Source: an uncultured Selenomonadales bacterium
Lineage (GTDB): Bacteria > Bacillota > Negativicutes > Selenomonadales > Selenomonadaceae
Direction of reading: 5' to 3'
Length of the DNA: 25,492 nucleotides
NCBI GenBank assembly: GCA_937901445.1
Contig: CALDHY010000065.1
Location: 1-25,492 of the forward strand
In this document: piece by piece, positions 6,445-12,811 of the stretch
How positions within the stretch are numbered: position 1 is the stretch's first letter
How the letters are laid out: the number at the start of each line of letters is the position of its first letter
The notes under the pieces: model-generated
Database searches by the model: none
Seen by the model: only the letters and a program-made list of their open reading frames with translations
Told to the model about the DNA's origin: nothing
Program-made: the position numbers and the translations under genes

Positions 6445-8442
6445 TTACTGTATTTGAGTAAAAGTTTCAGTAATTTTTTTTAGCAAATATTTTTTGCCGA
6501 TTCTGTCACTCAAAACGGATTCGGCATATTTCCAATCTTTGTTTATTACGAACATAATAACTTGCTCGGCAATTTGCGGCAAAACTTTTGCAATATTGGT
6601 AGTGTGAATTTCATCTGCGTTAGAAAAAGGCGCGTCCATTACCAGCGGATAGGGTTCCTCCGAAAGGTCAATTTGTTTTTTCTCTCCGGCGATAACAATT
6701 TTATTTTTGGCGAGCGCGACAAGCCCCGCAATAAAAGCCAAATTTTTTACGCGGTTGGAGCCTTCAGATTCGCCGGATTCTACTTCGACGTTTGAAACTG
6801 TTGTCATTAAATGCACGTTAAACGCCTCATCTATAATCACGCGCCGTGTACCGCTGTAAATCTGCGCAAAAATTTTATTGACTTCGGATTCAAGATTTGC
6901 ACGAATAAAAGTTTCTTGTTTGGCGTATTCTGCGTCAAGTATTTCACGAATTTTTTCGGCGTAATTCATAAAGCACATTAATTCTTTGTTTGTTTCAGAC
7001 GCTGAAATAATTTCGTCATAGGATTTTTGGAAACGTTCCTGATCATTTTTTTGCGCACCGTCCTCTTGATAAAGGCGGTCTTTTTTATTGTTCAATTCTA
7101 AAATTCTATGGCGAATATGTTCAAGTTCCGCCGCGTAATGATGCATATTTTCTTTGCCGGAAATTGTTTCGGAAATATTTTCAATTTCATATTCCAGATC
7201 TTGAATTGTTTTTCTTGAAATCAAAATATTTTTGTAAGCGTTGTTGAAAATATCCTGCGCTTGCGCTGCCAAATTGGCGCGTGATTCTATTTTTTCGCGG
7301 TAGCGCAAAATAATTAAGCCGAAAGATTCATCCGGACGGCTTTCCAATTCTTTTTGTAAATGATTATACGCCGCGTCGCCTTCTTTTATTTTCCGCCCGC
7401 AAATACACCGCCCGCTCTTTAAAATTTCTAAAATTGTTGCTTTCGACAAGTCAATAAAATTTTCATTTTCAATTTTGGCGTCGCTAAGCATTTTTTCCAA
7501 GATTTTCAACAGCGGTTGCGCAAAAAAATTAAGCGCGTTTGTGTTAAACGCTTTTAAAAATTTTTCTATATTTGCCGCAAGGTTTTGCTTTTCAAGTGCC
7601 AAATCTTTTTCAAGGGATTCTTTTTGTTTCTGAAGATTAGAGGTAATTTCATTGGCGCGCAAGATTTTTTGTAACGTCTCTTTGCGCTCTTCATATTTTG
7701 AAATTTGCTCTCTACATTCGGCAATTTGCGCGGCAATTTGTGCGCGTTTATCGTCGGCGGCGTGAATTTTTTCCAGCAACGTTGCGGCTTTGGCGTCGCT
7801 GGCTGTATTCATCCTGCCGTAAAATTTACCTATGACGGTAGTTTTTTTTGCGCGGTCTCCCAAATGTTTCACGGCGTTATCAATAATCGACAATCCGAGC
7901 AGCCCCTTTACCGCTTCGGCAACGTCTTTGCGCGTGCTTATACTGCTTACCCGCTCGGTGTCGAAAAAAAAGTAACTCGCCAAATTTTCCGGCAACATAT
8001 CGTTAATTAATTCATCTATTTCATTTGCGCGGACGTGAATTGTTTCACCGTTTTTTTTCTTATAAAAAACGTTTATTTTGCTGAAAGTTTTATCGCCGCA
8101 AGCTTGACGTTTAGGGTAATTGTTCAGGCAAACGTAATTTTGAGTGCGCGTGATGGTATATTCATATTCGCCGTGTAAAAGGACAATTTCCACTTCAACC
8201 GTTTCGGATTCGCCGTTTCTCATTTCGCCCGCAAGTTCATAATTTAACAGAAAATTCGGTTGTTGTTCAAAATTTGTTTTATCGTAAAAACACCAATGAA
8301 ACGCCTGTAAAAGCGTTGTTTTGCCGTATGTGTTATCTCCCAGAATTACGGTCACGTTTTTTTCCGACTCACAAGAAAATTCTATTACATTTTCGCCGCG
8401 AAATTGTCGAAAATTTTTCATCCGCAAAGATTTTATCCGCAT
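6445..8442 (-). CDS. Rad50/DndD-like SMC-type ATPase
   Basis: 665 residues. The N-terminus MRIKSLRMKNFRQFRGEN is typical of RecF/Rad50/DndD-type ATPases. Walker A is GDNTYGKT (residues 35-42). A long coiled coil (about 220-540) is interrupted by a hook-like GRCICGRKI near residue 347, with a CxC pair rather than the Rad50 CxxC. The C-terminal lobe has an ABC-signature-like GESEGSNRVKNLAFIAGL and the Walker B region PLVMDAPFSNAD, where Ala follows Asp, as I recall for DndD-like proteins rather than the DE of true Rad50. It probably acts as an ATP-driven DNA-binding or sensing dimer. The start overlaps the end of the 59-residue gene by 10 bases, so it is the last gene of a coupled three-gene operon. 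It is not a housekeeping SbcC, as no SbcD nuclease is nearby. Defence is inferred. Confidence 0.85.
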   Translation of the reverse strand: MRIKSLRMKNFRQFRGENVIEFSCESEKNVTVILGDNTYGKTTLLQAFHWCFYDKTNFEQQPNFLLNYELAGEMRNGESETVEVEIVLLHGEYEYTITRTQNYVCLNNYPKRQACGDKTFSKINVFYKKKNGETIHVRANEIDELINDMLPENLASYFFFDTERVSSISTRKDVAEAVKGLLGLSIIDNAVKHLGDRAKKTTVIGKFYGRMNTASDAKAATLLEKIHAADDKRAQIAAQIAECREQISKYEERKETLQKILRANEITSNLQKQKESLEKDLALEKQNLAANIEKFLKAFNTNALNFFAQPLLKILEKMLSDAKIENENFIDLSKATILEILKSGRCICGRKIKEGDAAYNHLQKELESRPDESFGLIILRYREKIESRANLAAQAQDIFNNAYKNILISRKTIQDLEYEIENISETISGKENMHHYAAELEHIRHRILELNNKKDRLYQEDGAQKNDQERFQKSYDEIISASETNKELMCFMNYAEKIREILDAEYAKQETFIRANLESEVNKIFAQIYSGTRRVIIDEAFNVHLMTTVSNVEVESGESEGSNRVKNLAFIAGLVALAKNKIVIAGEKKQIDLSEEPYPLVMDAPFSNADEIHTTNIAKVLPQIAEQVIMFVINKDWKYAESVLSDRIGKKYLLKKITETFTQIQ

Positions 8443-8612
8443 TGAACTTTCTTCCTTTTGGTTTCTTTCTCGATGATGCTTCCTATTAATCTTACCATTC
8501 CGGAATAATCTTTTATTTTGGTGCGCATATTTTTTTTCTCTTCATCCAGAATCTTGTACATCATGACATTAAGCCGCTCGTTTTCCACGCTGTAACTTCT
8601 AATAACAAACAT
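8433..8612 (-). CDS. Small protein between helicase and ATPase, unknown function
   Basis: 59 residues, MFVIRSYSVENERLN through IEKETKRKKVQCG, a charged helical protein. The ATG at 8612 has a perfect AGGAGG eight bases upstream, inside the helicase gene's last codons. A longer frame starting at 8657 lacks such a site. It overlaps the helicase stop by 14 bases and the ATPase start by 10 bases. This double overlap argues for coupled translation and a fixed stoichiometry. Its size and position recall the 'middle component' of ABC-three-component systems, but I see no sequence basis for that assignment. It may be an adaptor between nuclease-helicase and ATPase. Confidence 0.75.
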   Translation of the reverse strand: MFVIRSYSVENERLNVMMYKILDEEKKNMRTKIKDYSGMVRLIGSIIEKETKRKKVQCG

Positions 8613-10635
8613 CGTAGTCTTCCTCCTCTGCCTCAAAGTGTTTTCGTATTTTGGCAATTAAAAAATCTGCATCGAATGGATTTTCGGCAAGTGCTGAAAA
8701 ATTTTTGACGCGGTTAATTTCTTTTTGTACCATTGATTTTACCGCCGCGATTGTTTCAGGCTTACAGTTTTGAATTTCTTCCGGCGGCACCGGCAACGTT
8801 ACGAAATCGAAAATTACCGCACAATTTTTACCGGGATATTTTCTTAAAAGCCTGCCGCGCCTTTGCACATATTCACGATAATTATCGCTGCTTGCCAATA
8901 TGAACGCCGTTTTGACGCTCGGTATATCAATTCCTTCATCAAGGCAACGAATCGCAACCAACGCCTGTAAGTGGCTGCCTTCTTCAAAATTTTTCTTTAT
9001 TTCTTGTCTTTCTGACGCTGTTTCTTCGCAAGTAAATTTCTTGACGCTCATTCCAATTTCATTGCCCAACATTTCGGTTACAACGTCAATCTGTCTTGCC
9101 TCGTTAATTTTCGCCGCGCCGCAATAAATTAAAATTTGGTTATCGTTTTTGTAGTCTGAAATTATTTTGCGCAGTTCCGATATTTTATTTCTTGCGCCTG
9201 CCGTCAAGCGTGCCCTTTGAACCAAAAGTATTTTTATATATTCTGAATTGATATTTTCTGCCGCGTGATAACTTTTTCTTATTTTCGCCGTCAATTCAAG
9301 ATAATTTTCAAGTTCATCCGCCTCCAGCGTAACTAAAACAGGATAGTAATAATACGGCGTCAACATATCAGCTTCAATCGCCTTTTGGAGCGGATATTCT
9401 ATACATTTTGTACCGAAATAATCATAAATTTTTTGCGTGCCGACCGCGTCGCCTTGCCTTTCGATTGTTGCTGACAGTGCCAACCTGTACGGGAAATTGT
9501 GCGGCAGATTTTTATTTAGACATACCGCGCCATATCTGTGCGCCTCATCTGCTACCAAAAGGGCGTGTCCGTTCAATCTTTTTATCAAATTTTGCGCGTC
9601 AACACTTGTAAACGCTGCCTCCGTCATTACCGCGCAAATAAATTTTTCTATACCAAATTTAAAACTTAGGATTGAATTTCGCAGACGCGCGCGCCAATTC
9701 TTTTTTTCCGAACAGCAAACAACAGGGGTTATTCCAAATTTTAATATATTTTCTGCCCATTGTTCTACCAAATTTTTATAGGGGCAAACTATAATGACGG
9801 CAAGATTTTTTTGTGTGGCGTTGAAAAGTTGCGTAATTGCGGCAAGGGCTGTATATGTTTTGCCCGTGCCCGTCGCCATATCGAAAATACCCACATACGA
9901 ATTATTCGCCCATTTTGTAATTGCCTCTTTCTGATAGTCGCGCAGTTTTATATTTTCGGGAATTTTTGGCGCGCAAGATTTTTCTGCAGATTTTTTCTTG
10001 AAACGACTTTTTGGCGGGAGCTTATGTTCTTGCAAAATTTCCGTGTTTACTTCCGAAAATTCCAATACCTTAATTCCCTGCGCGCAATTTTCCCACATTG
10101 AATTGAACGCCCGCTGTTTGCGCCTGACTCTTTCAGTATCCCTTGTCCACGAAGTGAAAACGTCTATTGACTCATAATTTGTTACAAATGCATTTGCCGT
10201 TTCGTTCATCGAGCCGGAAAATGCAATTACATTTCCGCTGTCATCGTACATCAAGCCTAATTTCTCATGGAACATGCCGGTTTCATTTTCATTTTCAAGC
10301 AGGGCAATTTTTATTTCAAGTTGCCCCGATGCTATTAAGTTACTCAATAAATTTTTTGGCGCGTCGGACATTATTTTTCGCTTTTGGAATCCGTATTTTA
10401 TTGCTTCAATATCTTCCGGCGAAATGCGCGGCGAGGTTATTATTTGAATTTTGCCGCCGTTTTCCAGCAGCTTTGTAATTCCCTCCGACAACGTTACCAA
10501 TGCTGAAGACGAAAAAAAACCTACCGCTCTTTTGTACACGACGGATTGTCTAAGTACCGGCTTGTAAAAATTTTCAATTACATTATCAAGCCCCGACCTG
10601 TATTCCTGCTTGAGTGTCAATTCCCTGAAACTCAT
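8599..10635 (-). CDS. PLD-type nuclease / DEAH-box SF2 helicase fusion, putative defence protein
   Basis: 678 residues. The N-terminal part (about 1-200) is a phospholipase-D-type nuclease domain with AVGFFSSSAL and the motif FHEKLGLMYDDSGNVIAFSG (H123, K125, D131). Only one HKD copy is present, so an active site would need a dimer. A linker (200-225) leads to an SF2 helicase: LRDYQKEAI, Walker A ATGTGKT (254-260), DEAH (363-366), SAT (388-390), the motif V region RCLDEGIDIP (about 563-572) and motif VI QRRGRLLR (591-598). I recall similar PLD-helicase proteins annotated as DNA phosphorothioation-linked restriction enzymes or as Mokosh/DISARM-like parts, but no DndC, DndE or methylase is present here. 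It is first in the operon with the small protein and SMC ATPase. The role is inferred: ATP-dependent translocation on foreign DNA or RNA followed by cleavage. Confidence 0.88.
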   Translation of the reverse strand: MSFRELTLKQEYRSGLDNVIENFYKPVLRQSVVYKRAVGFFSSSALVTLSEGITKLLENGGKIQIITSPRISPEDIEAIKYGFQKRKIMSDAPKNLLSNLIASGQLEIKIALLENENETGMFHEKLGLMYDDSGNVIAFSGSMNETANAFVTNYESIDVFTSWTRDTERVRRKQRAFNSMWENCAQGIKVLEFSEVNTEILQEHKLPPKSRFKKKSAEKSCAPKIPENIKLRDYQKEAITKWANNSYVGIFDMATGTGKTYTALAAITQLFNATQKNLAVIIVCPYKNLVEQWAENILKFGITPVVCCSEKKNWRARLRNSILSFKFGIEKFICAVMTEAAFTSVDAQNLIKRLNGHALLVADEAHRYGAVCLNKNLPHNFPYRLALSATIERQGDAVGTQKIYDYFGTKCIEYPLQKAIEADMLTPYYYYPVLVTLEADELENYLELTAKIRKSYHAAENINSEYIKILLVQRARLTAGARNKISELRKIISDYKNDNQILIYCGAAKINEARQIDVVTEMLGNEIGMSVKKFTCEETASERQEIKKNFEEGSHLQALVAIRCLDEGIDIPSVKTAFILASSDNYREYVQRRGRLLRKYPGKNCAVIFDFVTLPVPPEEIQNCKPETIAAVKSMVQKEINRVKNFSALAENPFDADFLIAKIRKHFEAEEEDYDVCY

Positions 10636-10658
10636 TTTCTTTCGCCTTCACAATTTTT

Positions 10659-10724
10659 TTAGAGTACCTTTTCCAATTCAAGATAATCTGCCGCTTCGGT
10701 AAAACATTTGACGCCGAAACGCAT
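10659..10724 (-). CDS. Possible 21-codon leader ORF upstream of the helicase gene
   Basis: ATG at 10724 to TAA at 10659, MRFGVKCFTEAADYLELEKVL, lying between the promoter and the helicase start. A weak TAGGG sits just upstream. The stop is 23 bases before the helicase ATG. It may be a translated leader or a leftover of another gene. Confidence 0.3.
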   Translation of the reverse strand: MRFGVKCFTEAADYLELEKVL

Positions 10725-10755
10725 TTACCCTAAGAGTACGTGTCTGATAATATTG

Positions 10756-10784
10756 ATAAAATCATATTTTGGCAGAAGTGTCAA
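10756..10784 (-). promoter_or_regulatory. Sigma70-type promoter of the helicase operon (matches the promoter at 5763-5791)
   Basis: On the minus strand: TTGACA (10784-10779), a 17-base spacer and TTTTAT (10761-10756), followed by ATTATC as in the other copy. 31 of 35 bases from TATTGACA onward are identical to the plus-strand copy at 5761. It leaves a leader of about 115 bases before the helicase ATG. Confidence 0.75.
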
Positions 10785-10845
10785 TAGTTTATAGAAATTT
10801 TTTGCAGAAAATAATTTTTTGTCTGTTGTCATAATAAAATTTTTC

Positions 10846-10883
10846 AAAAAAAATTGACGGTACCGAAAAAGTTTTGCCGTCAA
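10846..10883 (-). terminator. Rho-independent terminator of the small structured RNA
   Basis: On the minus strand TTGACGG (10883-10877) pairs perfectly with CCGTCAA (10860-10854) and is followed by eight Ts. The plus strand has no T-run after the stem, so it acts on the minus strand only. Confidence 0.85.
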
Positions 10884-11081
10884 TGAAAATACTTTGTGAA
10901 CCACCCACGACTAAAGTCGCGGGCTTCTGGGAGACAGTAGTTTTTCGGGTCTCCATTTAAGAAGATTGATAGTCACGCTACCCTTATTCTTACAGGCGTG
11001 TCCACATCGCCTTTACACGATAAGACCTTAAGTCTACACGCTTACTTAATACATTTTTGTTAAAGCGGAAGTCTAACCGCT
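10884..11081 (-). ncRNA. Structured RNA ending in an IS200/IS605-type (omega-RNA-like) scaffold hairpin
   Basis: The strand holds a row of hairpins: GCGG/CCGC near 11065-11080, AGAC/GTCT near 11025-11035, CGTGT/ACACG near 10997-11020, GGAGAC/GTCTCC (10954-10949 with 10935-10930) and finally CCCGCGACT/AGTCGTGGG (10923-10915 with 10912-10904), followed by TGGTTCA. The last hairpin with its flanking AGAAG and TGGTTCA is what I know from the right ends of IS200/IS605 elements, where it forms the 3' scaffold of the TnpB guide RNA. The single mismatch in DNA becomes a G-U pair only in the minus-strand transcript. No tnpB or tnpA is present. A promoter lies just upstream and a terminator just downstream, so it could be an independently expressed orphan RNA. 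It may equally be a dead element end. Confidence 0.5.
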
Positions 11082-11087
11082 ACAAAT

Positions 11088-11116
11088 ATTTTAGTATATT
11101 TTTAAAACACATTCAA
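11088..11116 (-). promoter_or_regulatory. Possible promoter of the structured RNA
   Basis: On the minus strand TTGAAT (11116-11111), a 17-base spacer and TAAAAT (11093-11088) predict a start near 11081. The -35 box is imperfect. Confidence 0.45.
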
Positions 11117-11515
11117 TAACGGCGTTTCATACTGTTCACGCCTTATAGAATAAAATTTTCGCTCCGCAATTTGGATAAGTTCCATTGGCGAGTGCCGTCT
11201 CAAATTGAACAACGCTCGCGCGCAGTTTTGGCGGCAGTAAATTTTTGTTGGTATATCTTGAATCATCTCCGCGCCAAAATTTTTCCCTTTGTCTGATTTA
11301 AATTTTTCCGTAGCAGTCACGTTGGCTTTTTGCCGTGCTTATTTGGTGATGCTTCGCTGTTCCTGCGTGTTTGCCACGCGCGCTTTAAGCTCTGCATCCC
11401 TTTTGCAGTCAGGTCATACTATCCCCTTGGTTGTAGGCGCATCTTTCCATCGTCTTTCGCCGTACTCGGGGCAGACTTCCCCCTTGTATATAAAACTGCA
11501 CTGCTTAAACCAACG
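11102..11515 (-). pseudogene. Small Cys-rich (zinc-ribbon-like) protein, broken by stops
   Basis: A single frame from about 11512 reads WFKQCSFIYKGEVCPEYGER and RRWKDAPTTKGIV, then TGA, PDCKRDAELKARVANTQEQR, TAA, ANVTATEKFKSDKGKNFGAE and DIPTKIYCRQNCARAL, ending at 11102. Cys pairs at both ends suggest zinc-binding knuckles, as in small phage or plasmid DNA-binding proteins. Two in-frame stops and the lack of a start codon in this frame, although GGAGGTGAG is placed for one, mark it as dead. It has a good promoter upstream. The exact family is unknown. Confidence 0.5.
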
Positions 11516-11538
11516 GACTCACCTCCAAAATTTTTTAC

Positions 11539-11567
11539 AGTATAAATTATTTTATTAAATTTTGCAA
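11539..11567 (-). promoter_or_regulatory. Promoter of the broken Cys-rich gene
   Basis: On the minus strand TTGCAA (11567-11562), a 17-base spacer and TATACT (11544-11539), followed by a GGAGGTGAG ribosome site at 11526-11518. The region 11568-11670 is AT-rich and shows no gene. Confidence 0.6.
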
Positions 11568-11670
11568 GAAAATTTTTTCCACCGATATTAAACTTTTTTC
11601 GCCTTGCCGCCGCGCAGCTTTAAAATCAATAAAAAATTTTATTTAATTATAAAAGAATACGCCGTGAATA

Positions 11671-11699
11671 TTGACTTTTTAAAGTAAAAAAAATAAAAT
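11671..11699 (+). promoter_or_regulatory. Promoter of the binding-protein/diguanylate cyclase operon
   Basis: TTGACT (11671-11676), a 17-base spacer and TAAAAT (11694-11699), about 50 bases before the lipoprotein start. Confidence 0.65.
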
Positions 11700-11753
11700 T
11701 CTTAAAAGGCATTCGGAGTTTAAGACATTCCGAAACAGAGGTGATTTTTGGCA

Positions 11754-12788
11754 ATGCAACGTTGGCTAAGGGCAGTTTCTTTTATATTTGCGGTAATTTT
11801 TTTTTGCAGCGGTTGCGGCGAACGGCAAGAAAATTTAACACTTAAGGACAGCGACTATCAAAAAGTTCGTCTGGTAATGACTGCAAATGGTACAGATATA
11901 GGGATTGAATCGTTGACGGCAAAACGTTTCGCAAAATTGGTTGAGGAAGAATCCGGCGGCAATGTAATTATAGAATTTTATCCGAATGATGAACTTACCG
12001 GCGGCAATACCAATGAAGCCGTAAAATCACTGACAGAAGGAGCCGTTGACTTGGGCGCGTATGTTTCGGGTACTATTTCACTTTTAGACCCGCGTTTGGA
12101 AGTTGCAACTATCCCTTGGTCGTTTTCAAATTATGAAGAAGCGCGGCGGGTTATCGATGAAACGGGCGGCGACTATTACGCCAAAATTTTATCTGAATAC
12201 GGCTTGGTATATTTGGGGTCGACACATAACGCAATGCGGCAACTTACCAGCAACAGAAACCCTGTGCAGACGCCTGCAGACCTTCAAGGAATGAGAATCC
12301 GCGTTTTGGGCGGCGAAGTGTACCGGCTTTTCTTTTCGGCTTTGGGTGCAACGCCCGTACCGCTCGGTTGGAGTGAACTCAACGTGGCAATTCAACAAGG
12401 CGTCATTGACGGGCAGGAAAACGGCTTTTTTCTTATGCATTCAGGAAAACTCAACGAAATTCAAAAATATATGACGGTCTGGAATTATCTTTATGAAAAT
12501 TACCTCTTCGTTGCAAACAGAAAAACTTTTGACCAGTTGGAGCCGAAAACTCAAAAGTTACTTCGTGATAAAATGCGCGAGGCTTGCGAATGGAGCCGCG
12601 ATTATTTGGAATCCGAAGAAAAGAAAATTCGTGCACAATTCATAGTTGAAGGCTTGGAAGTCATAGACCTTACACCGCAAGAATTGGAACGTTTCAAAGA
12701 ACAAGTGCGCCCTCTGCGCGAAAAACTCAAAGAAAAATACGGCGCGGAAGCTTGCGCCGCTTTTCGTATTGACGTTGACCGAAAATAA
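11754..12788 (+). CDS. TRAP-type (DctP family) solute-binding lipoprotein
   Basis: 344 residues. I take ATG 11754 as start, ten bases after AGAGGTG; a TTG at 11748 is the alternative. The N-terminus is a lipoprotein signal: MQRWLRAVSFIFAVIFFCSG followed by a lipobox-like SGC, with the Cys about residue 21. The mature protein shows the DctP fold: AKLVEEESGGNVIIEFYPN, GAVDLGAYVSG, IPWSFSNYEEARRVID, PVQTPADLQGMRIRVLG with the ligand carboxylate-binding Arg in MRIRV, and LNVAIQQGVIDGQENGF. TRAP proteins of this kind bind carboxylates or sugar acids. No DctQ or DctM membrane subunits are encoded here. The partner gene, 23 bases downstream, is a membrane diguanylate cyclase, so a sensory rather than transport role is likely. 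The ligand is not predictable. Confidence 0.85.
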   Translation: MQRWLRAVSFIFAVIFFCSGCGERQENLTLKDSDYQKVRLVMTANGTDIGIESLTAKRFAKLVEEESGGNVIIEFYPNDELTGGNTNEAVKSLTEGAVDLGAYVSGTISLLDPRLEVATIPWSFSNYEEARRVIDETGGDYYAKILSEYGLVYLGSTHNAMRQLTSNRNPVQTPADLQGMRIRVLGGEVYRLFFSALGATPVPLGWSELNVAIQQGVIDGQENGFFLMHSGKLNEIQKYMTVWNYLYENYLFVANRKTFDQLEPKTQKLLRDKMREACEWSRDYLESEEKKIRAQFIVEGLEVIDLTPQELERFKEQVRPLREKLKEKYGAEACAAFRIDVDRK

Positions 12789-12811
12789 AATATTAAGGGG
12801 AATGAAGGCAA

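Noticed and set aside
5872..10635. Complete Dnd phosphorothioation or SbcCD/DISARM locus
   Set aside because: No DndA, B, C or E, no SbcD, and no methylase or DUF1998 protein is encoded; only a DndD-like ATPase and a PLD-helicase are present.
11320..11540. Possible HEARO/omega-RNA (IscB-type) structured RNA upstream of an ORF
   Set aside because: The stretch reads through as a Cys-rich protein frame with two stops, so a broken coding gene explains it better than a structured RNA.
11289..11558. Plus-strand frames of 71 and 89 codons opposite the Cys-rich pseudogene
   Set aside because: No ribosome site, and the minus strand has a promoter and ribosome site for the gene read there.
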